Source of the DNA: an uncultured Spartobacteria bacterium | GTDB taxonomy: Bacteria > Verrucomicrobiota > Verrucomicrobiia > Chthoniobacterales > Terrimicrobiaceae | Length of the DNA stretch: 8,533 bases | Assembly (NCBI GenBank): GCA_903915315.1 | Contig: CAIWSO010000546.1 | Location: forward strand, 1 to 8,533 | Direction of reading: 5' to 3' | Part shown: positions 1 to 5,892 of the stretch, piece after piece | Numbering within the stretch: position 1 is the stretch's first letter | How the letters are laid out: each line of letters opens with the position of its first letter | Made by a program: the position numbers and the translations under genes | The notes under the pieces: generated by a model | Databases searched by the model: none | Told to the model about the DNA's origin: nothing | The model's input: the letters and a program-made list of their open reading frames with translations, nothing else

Positions 1-113
1 GCTCGCTCTACTTACTGGCCGTAACCAATGTGCGCTGGCTAGGAGCCATCACGCCGATTGGAGGGCTATTCCTCTTAGCAGGATGGGCTCTGCTGTTTAA
101 GATCCGGCGCTAA
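1..113 (+). CDS. DUF423-family small inner-membrane protein, C-terminal fragment (5' end outside window)
   Basis: An open frame enters from the left edge (first full codon at base 3) and stops with TAA at 111-113, giving the last 36 residues of a protein. The fragment reads SLYLLAVTNVRW, then TPIGGLFLLAGWALL, and ends FKIRR. This matches the C-terminus of the DUF423/YgdD family of about 120-residue membrane proteins, where a G/S-SLY-LA segment is followed by TP-GG and a final AGWA-L helix with a short basic tail (recalled from E. coli YgdD, not searched). The TP-GG segment and following hydrophobic stretch would form the last transmembrane helix. The biochemical function of the family is not established. 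The gene converges on its downstream neighbour and shares its last 17 bases with that gene's stop-codon end. Only the 3' part is visible, so length and start cannot be judged. Confidence 0.8.
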   Translation, partial: SLYLLAVTNVRWLGAITPIGGLFLLAGWALLFKIRR

Positions 114-1716
114 CCTCGGGCTCAGCAGCAGGCTCAGCAGCAGGCTCAGCAGCAGGCTCAGCAGCAGGCTCAGCAGCAGGCTCAGCAGCAGGCTCGGCAG
201 CAGGCTTCATCGAAGAAGCCCCTTGAGGACGAGGAACTGGACGCGGTTTCTTTGCAGAAGCTGCCGGAGCAGCGGCTTCTTGAGTGCGCGCGGATGGGCG
301 GCGAGCGACTTCAAGCCCCTTGGCGGCAAAGTCGATCACATGCCCTTGGTGCAAAAGCCAGAAAAGCTCTTTGAGCAAAGCAGCCTCGCGCGCGGCATCA
401 TCGCCACTCGGAGCCAACTGGGGCAACGCCAAGAGCGACTTCCACTGCTCCGCTCGGGGGGGCTGCGGCGATCTCTCCAAGTAGTCCAGTATTGCAGCCA
501 AGGTCTCGGATACAGGCGTCGCTTGACGATCGAGTGGACGAGGCCGCGCCACCGAAATGTAGGTCACGTTTTCGTGAGCCTTGAAGATCTGCAGTCCGCG
601 TGAGGAAAGCTCCTGACCGATCACATGAGCGATGGGTAGAGGGAATCGAATCAGATTATCCAACTCGCGCCGCACAAACACAAAGATCGGCTGGGCGGAA
701 TCGTTCACGGCAGCGGAACCAGGGATCGTGCAGGAATCTCCTGCAGGCTGAACAGCCGTGGCTGCGTAGTTTTTCAAGAAATGAGCTTCGACTTCAGCGA
801 GGTTTGGGAGCGTGATGGGTTCGGCTCCCTCGTGTGTTTCGATGGGATGATAAACGCTCTGCGTGCATTGTTCATCCTTCCACTTCTGGATGACGGCCTC
901 TTCGCGCACCATACGAACGCGCGATGCGTAAGCGTCGAATGGCATGCTGGCAAATCGCTCACTGTGGATTTTGCGAAGTTTGGACTGGTAGTCGTGATGG
1001 TTGGGCGGACCTATGAGGATGTCGGTCATCCCGCACTGAGCGATATAGGGGAAGGCGCCTTTGGGTGGTTCCACCGTCACGGACTCCGTCGTGTAAAAGG
1101 CGTCCATCTTGCTCGCCAAGGCGTGAGCCAAGGCTTCGCGCTCGCTGAACCACAAAGTTCCGTCGGCTTCACAGCGGAAAAGAGGCGGCCCAGATTTGCG
1201 GGTGAACTGAACGAGATAGCGTGGTGATTTCTCAAGAACCAACCGGGCCAACTCGAAAAGACCATACGCCTTGGCCGTCGACTTGATTTGTTTGGCGAGC
1301 CCCTCGATGCCCCGAGGTTCTGGAATAAATTTAACCTCCCAACCCTCGAGAAAAGTCTCGCGAGGTTGCGAGTGACTTTCGCGGCGAGTCTCATCGCGTC
1401 GCTCGGGACGACCCTCTGGGCGCGCTCCTGATGGACGACCTTCCGGACGCCGCGACTTGGACGAAACGGCAGCACGATCGCCCTCGCGCGGACGCTGAGG
1501 ACTGGTCGGCTTGCGAGGTTTCCTGTCCCGACGCGCGTCTCGGCTATCTGAGAAGCGAGACCCCCTGTCATTGAATTCGAAGGAACTATCCGAGGCCGCA
1601 AGGCGTGCCAGTTTTTCAATCGATGAGGTTTCTTTCACCCATGCAGGCTGAAAGCTTTTAGCGAGATCCATCTCCAGACCGGAAAGGTCGGTTGGTGCGT
1701 CCGGTTCTTGGTTCAT
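97..1716 (-). CDS. Unrecognised 539-aa protein with Arg-rich N-terminus and PAAE-repeat tail
   Basis: I do not recognise a named family. The start is ATG at 1714-1716, with only a weak AAGG about 13 bases upstream; the stop is TAA at 97-99. Residues 1-45 are mildly acidic. Residues 50-120 are low complexity and strongly basic, rich in Arg, Gly, Pro and Ser with repeated RPEGRP-like words, a composition typical of disordered nucleic-acid- or protein-binding tails. Residues 122-470 look globular, with mixed hydrophobic segments, a GPPNHHDYQ motif at 236-244 and four scattered Cys (182, 228, 284, 329) that do not form an obvious metal site. Residues 475-504 form an Ala/Pro/Lys linker, followed by seven PAAE units (505-532) and a short end. 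There is no signal peptide or membrane helix, so it is probably cytoplasmic. An RNA- or ribosome-associated role can be imagined from the Arg-rich region but is not shown. It lies 126 bases downstream of the nuclease gene on the same strand, so it may be read through or have its own promoter. Confidence 0.85.
   Translation of the reverse strand: MNQEPDAPTDLSGLEMDLAKSFQPAWVKETSSIEKLARLAASDSSFEFNDRGSRFSDSRDARRDRKPRKPTSPQRPREGDRAAVSSKSRRPEGRPSGARPEGRPERRDETRRESHSQPRETFLEGWEVKFIPEPRGIEGLAKQIKSTAKAYGLFELARLVLEKSPRYLVQFTRKSGPPLFRCEADGTLWFSEREALAHALASKMDAFYTTESVTVEPPKGAFPYIAQCGMTDILIGPPNHHDYQSKLRKIHSERFASMPFDAYASRVRMVREEAVIQKWKDEQCTQSVYHPIETHEGAEPITLPNLAEVEAHFLKNYAATAVQPAGDSCTIPGSAAVNDSAQPIFVFVRRELDNLIRFPLPIAHVIGQELSSRGLQIFKAHENVTYISVARPRPLDRQATPVSETLAAILDYLERSPQPPRAEQWKSLLALPQLAPSGDDAAREAALLKELFWLLHQGHVIDFAAKGLEVARRPSARTQEAAAPAASAKKPRPVPRPQGASSMKPAAEPAAEPAAEPAAEPAAEPAAEPAAEPEVSAGS
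121..204. repeat. 12-bp tandem repeat, 7 copies, in frame inside a coding region
   Basis: Seven head-to-tail copies of CTCAGCAGCAGG (+ strand). The first six are identical and the seventh (193-204) has one A-to-G change. Read on the - strand each unit is CCT-GCT-GCT-GAG, giving PAAE, so copy-number change keeps the frame of the 539-aa protein and only alters tail length. The near-perfect identity, including synonymous positions, indicates recent expansion by slippage rather than protein-level selection on an old repeat. Confidence 0.97.
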
Positions 1717-1842
1717 AGAGTCTTGAATACCTTTGCATCCTTGCTCCAGGCTGAATCAGACAGCAAGAGAATTATTGCAATCCCTCTCGTGCGGAAGCTT
1801 GCAAAATCAAGGCTCAAAAATCCGCAATCCATCCGTATCGGT
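1717..1842 (-). other. Intergenic gap between nuclease gene and 539-aa gene
   Basis: This 126-base stretch separates two - strand genes. I see no GC-rich hairpin followed by a T-run on the - strand, so no intrinsic terminator for the protease-nuclease operon can be called. An AT-rich patch on the - strand (CAATAATT, near 1770-1777) with TTGCAA upstream could suggest a promoter for the 539-aa gene, but the spacing of about 22 bases is outside the usual range. No open frame of note is present. Confidence 0.4.
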
Positions 1843-2766
1843 CTAGCGTTTCGTTTTCGATGACGAATCAGGGTCGTTGAAATGGAGACTCGATCCGATT
1901 TTATTTAACAACTTTGGAGTGACTCCCTTGATCCGCAGAAGATCTTCCAGACTCACGAAAGGCTGATCTGCGCGGGCGGCAATGATGCGACGCGCGAGAT
2001 TTTCACCGATGCCCGGCAAGGTTTCGATTTCCTCCAGGGTTGCCGTATTGGGATTGATCCCACCGACTGGGACAGCGGGTTTAAGAAATGATGAGATTTC
2101 GGCGTTTTCCGCACGCTCGACAGCACGGTCGCTGGAAAGACGTTTCCAATCCGTGCTGGCCCACACACCCCGCTTGCCAGCGGCAGCCGTGAGTTCGAGA
2201 TCCCGGAGTTTATTGCGATATTCCTCTCCATCACTTCCGTCAGGCAGGCGTCGCACGAGACCCAAGGCGCGCGCCAAGCCCTCCTCCACAAGAACTGTGG
2301 CATGATCCCGGCCTTCGGCAGTGGTGATAAAAACGTAAAATCTATCGGAGGCCGAGCCTCCGCGCGCATCGGAGAAAGCCGTGTGCAGCGTAAAGGGCTT
2401 CGAAAGCAACTCGCGCGTGCGTTTTGCGGCGAGTTCACCAAACCCCTTGGCCTTGGCCATCGACGCGTTGGCATCATCACCTCCAATCCCAAAGTAGCGC
2501 CGCTGCGCTCGCAAGCGCCGCGCGTCGGTCTCATCATTCACATGCCACTCGATGCAATCCGCCCCGTAAAGTCGGGCCGTTATCGTCCGTCCATCCGGAA
2601 GATGAACAGGGAAACTGTCCCCGTCAGCCCATGCGGCTTGAACAAGAGTGCAGCCCGGCATGGATTGCAGCGGTTGCTCGGCAAGCAGAAATCCAAAGGG
2701 CTGAGAGAGCACACAGACAGAAAAGAGAATGAACCATCTGTAACGAGCGCGAATGCTATGTTTCAA
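1843..2766 (-). CDS. Exported SNase-like thermonuclease fused to ComEA-type helix-hairpin-helix domain
   Basis: The predicted 307-residue protein has three parts. Residues 1-29 look like a signal peptide (basic KHSIRARYR, then a hydrophobic stretch, with likely cleavage near LLA-EQ). Residues 45-203 resemble the staphylococcal nuclease fold (PF00565): DGDS at 48-51, RLYGAD with Arg65, Glu73 in the position of the GIDTPE glutamate, and DRFYVFI with Arg142 followed by VEEGLARAL. The Arg-Glu-Arg catalytic set therefore appears retained. Residues 237-293 form a ComEA-like HhH module (INPNTATLEEIETLPGIG, then VSLEDLLRIKGV), which binds double-stranded DNA without sequence preference. The expected activity is Ca2+-dependent phosphodiester cleavage of extracellular or periplasmic DNA/RNA held by the HhH tail. 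The start is TTG (2764-2766), chosen because it preserves the signal peptide; there is no good ribosome site. It begins 4 bases after the stop of the pseudoprotease gene, so co-translation is likely. It might serve nutrient scavenging, DNA uptake or biofilm DNA turnover; the sequence does not decide between them. Confidence 0.85.
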   Translation of the reverse strand: MKHSIRARYRWFILFSVCVLSQPFGFLLAEQPLQSMPGCTLVQAAWADGDSFPVHLPDGRTITARLYGADCIEWHVNDETDARRLRAQRRYFGIGGDDANASMAKAKGFGELAAKRTRELLSKPFTLHTAFSDARGGSASDRFYVFITTAEGRDHATVLVEEGLARALGLVRRLPDGSDGEEYRNKLRDLELTAAAGKRGVWASTDWKRLSSDRAVERAENAEISSFLKPAVPVGGINPNTATLEEIETLPGIGENLARRIIAARADQPFVSLEDLLRIKGVTPKLLNKIGSSLHFNDPDSSSKTKR

Positions 2767-2770
2767 AACG

Positions 2771-4348
2771 TCAGCGAGATTTTTCCCCTTTCAGGCGCTG
2801 CAAGGCGGGTAATGAATACTGTTCGATAAGCGCTTTTTGGTGCGCCTCGACAGCGGCGGCATCGAGAAAGATCGTTTTCGGATCTTCTTCGAACTCAATC
2901 TTGTGAAATCCCTTGAGTGGTTTTTTGGCAGCCTCAGCGACATCGACGAGGCTGCGCACGGGCCTTCCATTGACTTGGGTGACCACGAGGCTTCGGATGG
3001 CTTCATATCCGAGAGTCTCACTCACTGGCAGGACTTGATCGAGGATCACGATCTTACCCCGCCCCTCGGGAAGCTCATTCTGAAAAGCATCATAGTAAAC
3101 CAGCCTTTTTGGCGCTGTATTGATCCAGTCGTTCCCCCACTCCTGCAAATAGGGACGCGAAAGCTCGAGAAAAACGAGCCCCCCAAGCACAACGTAGTTC
3201 GGGGGTTGATCCGCGAGTTGGGCCTCGCTCACGACATGGGAGCGGTCCGGCGCTTGCATTTTCGCTGGGAGTTTCATCAGTTTCCCACTTCGGAACAGAG
3301 TGAAAGTCACCTCCGTCCCAGATTTGGCAACGGTGTTGGTGAGATGACTGAACAAAACGCGACCAAAGTTTGGATCCTCATAGTTTCCATCCTGATCGAT
3401 TGGACGCCCATCCAAGGCAAGAATCACATCCCCTTTTTTTATTCCCGCCTCGGCCGCAGATCCATGTGGAGAAACTTCGTTCACATAGACCCCGCCCGGC
3501 TCAGTGAGGCCAATGAACCTGCGGAATTGCGGGTCGCGAAGGGAGGAAAAAGCGATCCCCATCCGCGGAAAGCGGGCTTTGGCGGGAGACTCCAGAAAGT
3601 GGCGGATCACTGGCGTGGAAATCAAATCCGCAGATTGACTGCGCGCATCGAAGCGCATCACGAGACCAACGAGTCGCCCATCGGAAACAGCGGGTAACGT
3701 GAAGCTACCATCGCGCTGCTGGAGCGGCACGCGGAGCTTGTAGAGAAGGAGTCCCAGATTTTCCAATGGGTAGGTACCGACACTGATCGATGTGATCTCC
3801 CCGATGGTCTGAGCGATTTCTCCATTTGTCTCCACTTGCAGCACGGTCGCTTCGCTTCCCACTCTCAGGCTTTTCTCCAAGACAAGCGGCTTCGTGCCTT
3901 CAAGAAATGCGGGGTCGTTCGGGCGAAGGAGGGCCAGATTACAATCGTAGTCGACCCGCTCCACGGTTGCAGAGGATTTCTCCGCCGTGGTTGCTTTTTC
4001 GAGTTCAACAAAATTCGAATTCATCACTAACTCGGCCGTCACCAGCACGAGCCCCCCCTGCACAAGAACCCCCACTCCCCGTCGGCTTACAGGAGACTTT
4101 TTCAACCAAGGCTGGAAAAAATCATAGGCCTGATTGGTGGAGTTCACTCTCAGAATCGAACTTTCCGCCAACTTACGACTGACTAGGGCATCGCCCTCCT
4201 CCAAGCTTTCGAGGTCTTCGAGCGGTGAGGGAGAAGGCTCTACTGGCGCATAAGGATGCTTAATAGGCGACTTCGGTGACGCAATCTTTGGCGTATCAGC
4301 AGCCAGCAGCGGGCTGAGGCAAATCAGAAAAACAAGTAGGCGAATCAT
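2771..4348 (-). CDS. Catalytically inactive Deg/HtrA paralogue (pseudoprotease) with two PDZ-type domains
   Basis: This 525-residue protein has the same layout as the active protease upstream: signal peptide (1-17, LLVFLICLSPLLAA), a Pro-rich linker (18-45), a chymotrypsin-like region (about 60-250), a PDZ domain (about 262-362, with GSAAEAGIKKGDVILALDGRPI) and a C-terminal PDZ_3-like domain (about 383-515, starting YVVLGGLVFLEL). The triad is gone. The TNAHVV histidine segment reads VTAELV (Glu106). The DCDLAML aspartate segment reads DCNLALL (Asn137). GNSGGP is replaced by DGSFTLP (213-219). Flanking landmarks still align: GRLVGLVM matches GKVVGVAF, and STPVIRHFL matches PTPVVKRFL. The open frame is intact and the PDZ domains are well kept, so this looks like a maintained non-catalytic partner rather than a decaying gene. 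Possible roles are regulation or scaffolding of the active sibling, or substrate/chaperone binding. Its ATG overlaps the upstream stop, indicating translational coupling. Confidence 0.87.
   Translation of the reverse strand: MIRLLVFLICLSPLLAADTPKIASPKSPIKHPYAPVEPSPSPLEDLESLEEGDALVSRKLAESSILRVNSTNQAYDFFQPWLKKSPVSRRGVGVLVQGGLVLVTAELVMNSNFVELEKATTAEKSSATVERVDYDCNLALLRPNDPAFLEGTKPLVLEKSLRVGSEATVLQVETNGEIAQTIGEITSISVGTYPLENLGLLLYKLRVPLQQRDGSFTLPAVSDGRLVGLVMRFDARSQSADLISTPVIRHFLESPAKARFPRMGIAFSSLRDPQFRRFIGLTEPGGVYVNEVSPHGSAAEAGIKKGDVILALDGRPIDQDGNYEDPNFGRVLFSHLTNTVAKSGTEVTFTLFRSGKLMKLPAKMQAPDRSHVVSEAQLADQPPNYVVLGGLVFLELSRPYLQEWGNDWINTAPKRLVYYDAFQNELPEGRGKIVILDQVLPVSETLGYEAIRSLVVTQVNGRPVRSLVDVAEAAKKPLKGFHKIEFEEDPKTIFLDAAAVEAHQKALIEQYSLPALQRLKGEKSR
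4345..4348 (-). other. ATGA stop/start overlap coupling the two Deg-like genes
   Basis: On the - strand the TGA of the active protease (4345-4347) overlaps the ATG of the pseudoprotease (4346-4348). No Shine-Dalgarno-like sequence precedes this ATG; the preceding bases are A-rich Lys codons. Termination-reinitiation is therefore the likely way the second gene is translated, which would tie the amounts of the two proteins together. Confidence 0.85.
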
Positions 4349-5787
4349 TTTTTAAGATAGTATTCGGACGTCACTCCATAGCGCTCCAAGATTCGAGAGC
4401 GGGCCTCTTCGACAGCTTTGCGCTCGAGCACAAGAGGTCGCCCGGTTCCGACCATCTTGATCACGTAATAGTCGGCGGTCTTTGCAAAGGCCGCAGCGAC
4501 ATCGCTGATGCGACAGATTTTTTGCCCATTGATTTCATCGACCACGGAAAAGAGAAAGTCCTTCGCGTAGGCATTGACCGAATCGGGCAGAATGTTACTC
4601 AACACGACCAACTCGGGTCGCTCGCGGTAAATCCCATCCTCCACAAAAAAGTCGAAGAGATACTCCAGACGCAGATTGCTTGGCTTATATTCATCCATCA
4701 GGTTTTGATCCACTGGTTGAAAAACAAGGCCTCCAAACACGACAAACTGGGGCTTTACATCATAAGCACTGCTCTGGAGAGAAAACGGCCACGGCTCGCT
4801 CAGCGGGACCTGAACTTGCAAAGAGGCGCCGTCACGAAGAATGTCCAACTCAACCGAGTCGCCTCGGAATTTTCGTTCGACCACCTCGTTGAAGGGCACC
4901 GAGCCTCCATCAATGTCAATCGTGCCATCGCTCGCAATACGAAGGCCGTCGATACTCAACAAAACATCACCACTCTTGATAATTCCATCGGAAGGCCCAC
5001 CGCCATAAACAGTGCCAACCTGGACCCCCACATCGTCATCAGTCAATCCAAGCGCCTTCCTCGCGGCGGGGTTGAAAAGATTTTGGTCCGTAAGTGCAAG
5101 ATCCACATAGCGGTCGTAGCGCCCATCCTCCACATCCTTCAGGAATCGCTTCACGACAGGCGTGGGGATCATGTAGCCGACATTTTGAGCCACATCGCCA
5201 CTGTAGCCTTGAAAGGCGACACCGACGACCTTGCCCTTTTGCATCACTGGACCTCCGCTGTTTCCAGGATTGATAGCTGCATCGATCTGGATCGTGAGGT
5301 GAGAATCCATCCCTGAATGCGAGTATGTCTGGAAATCAATACGGGAAACAATCCCGCGCGTCACCGACAAGCGCTTCCCACCGATCGGGTATCCATAAAC
5401 GGAAACCGTGGACTCGATCGCTGGGATGTCACCCAACTCCAAGGCCGTTGTTCCGTTGAAAAACTCGGCTTTGTCAACGGAGAGCATCGCGAGATCGCAG
5501 TCGTGCGCAACATAAAGAACCTTCGCCGCATAGGGCTTCGGATCACCTTCTTTATTGACCGTAAGAAAACGCACATTGCTGACCACATGGGCATTGGTGA
5601 GGATTCGGTCGCCTTGAACAATAAACCCCGCGCCCACTCCGGAAGAGACGTCGCCGGGGCTCCAAGGCGCTTTGTAATTGGGCTCTTGGGATGTCGCCTC
5701 GATGCGCACAAGGCTTTCAGCGACCTCGGCGGCATGAAGTCCAGCTGCAAGGAAAACACAGAAAAGAAAAAGTGACACCCTTAACAT
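4345..5787 (-). CDS. Deg/HtrA-type exported serine protease with PDZ and PDZ_3 domains
   Basis: This predicted 480-residue periplasmic or secreted endopeptidase belongs to the trypsin-like S1C group. A signal peptide spans 1-19/20 (LRVSLFLFCVFLAAGLHAA). The catalytic triad is visible as His67 in TNAHVV, Asp98 in DCDLAML and Ser177 in GNSGGP, the last within IQIDAAINPG as in plant DEG9/DEG10-like and related bacterial enzymes. A first PDZ domain follows at about 245-330 (GPSDGIIKSGDVLLSIDG), with the insertion containing DGTIDIDGG that this subfamily carries. A C-terminal PDZ_3-like domain begins with FVVFGGLVFQP at 348-358. The likely job is protein quality control or regulated proteolysis in the envelope. 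The frame is open upstream to 6330, but that stretch is antisense to the divergent gene and reads as nonsense; the ATG at 5787 places the signal peptide exactly at the N-terminus. No clear ribosome site precedes it, and an in-frame GTG seven codons upstream is an alternative. It is the first gene of the three-gene operon. Confidence 0.9.
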   Translation of the reverse strand: MLRVSLFLFCVFLAAGLHAAEVAESLVRIEATSQEPNYKAPWSPGDVSSGVGAGFIVQGDRILTNAHVVSNVRFLTVNKEGDPKPYAAKVLYVAHDCDLAMLSVDKAEFFNGTTALELGDIPAIESTVSVYGYPIGGKRLSVTRGIVSRIDFQTYSHSGMDSHLTIQIDAAINPGNSGGPVMQKGKVVGVAFQGYSGDVAQNVGYMIPTPVVKRFLKDVEDGRYDRYVDLALTDQNLFNPAARKALGLTDDDVGVQVGTVYGGGPSDGIIKSGDVLLSIDGLRIASDGTIDIDGGSVPFNEVVERKFRGDSVELDILRDGASLQVQVPLSEPWPFSLQSSAYDVKPQFVVFGGLVFQPVDQNLMDEYKPSNLRLEYLFDFFVEDGIYRERPELVVLSNILPDSVNAYAKDFLFSVVDEINGQKICRISDVAAAFAKTADYYVIKMVGTGRPLVLERKAVEEARSRILERYGVTSEYYLKK

Positions 5788-5892
5788 TTTGGAGAGCCTA
5801 GCAGACACCCAACCAAGTGCAATGCGTGGCTGTTGGCAAATCCAGCCTCGCCTTTCATCGACGGGCCCTGTTAATTTCACGAGGTGACCGAA
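5788..5892. promoter_or_regulatory. Divergent intergenic region expected to hold promoters for both directions
   Basis: The first gene of the - strand protease operon and the + strand GH/GT2 gene start back to back around these 105 bases, so both transcripts should originate here or just inside the opposite gene. GTTAAT at 5870-5875 is a possible -10-like box toward the right, but no matching -35 lies at 16-18 bases; the TTGGCA at 5833-5838 is about 31 bases away. I cannot assign hexamers for the leftward promoter. No operator-like inverted repeat stands out. Confidence 0.45.
5881..5887 (+). promoter_or_regulatory. Ribosome binding site GAGGTGA deciding the start of the GH/GT2 gene
   Basis: GAGGTGA matches the core of the anti-Shine-Dalgarno complement and sits 5 bases before ATG at 5893-5895. 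The longest open frame would instead begin at the GTG inside this motif (5884-5886), which would leave that start without a ribosome site. The ATG three codons later is therefore preferred. Confidence 0.7.

Noticed and set aside
121..204. CRISPR-like or origin iteron array
   Set aside because: The units are directly adjacent without spacers and translate as an in-frame PAAE repeat, so a coding tandem repeat explains it fully.
1349..1372. CGAGA/TCTCG inverted repeat as a regulatory hairpin
   Set aside because: It is a short 5-bp stem inside the coding region of the 539-aa protein and is easily explained by codon composition.
2837..3697. Long + strand open frame (286 codons)
   Set aside because: It lies wholly antisense to the pseudoprotease, whose domains are recognisable. 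The + strand translation shows no motif or export signal and has no ribosome site.
2771..4348. Second Deg-like gene as a decaying pseudogene
   Set aside because: There is no frameshift or premature stop over 525 codons, and the signal peptide, PDZ and PDZ_3-like regions are preserved. Only the catalytic motifs are lost, which fits a pseudoenzyme better.
4522..5316. Long + strand open frame (264 codons)
   Set aside because: It is antisense to the active protease gene. Its translation is rich in His/Ile/Asn in a way typical of a reverse-frame shadow.
5833..5875. TTGGCA and GTTAAT as a sigma-70 promoter for the GH/GT2 gene
   Set aside because: The spacing is about 31 bases, far from 16-18, so the two boxes cannot be paired.
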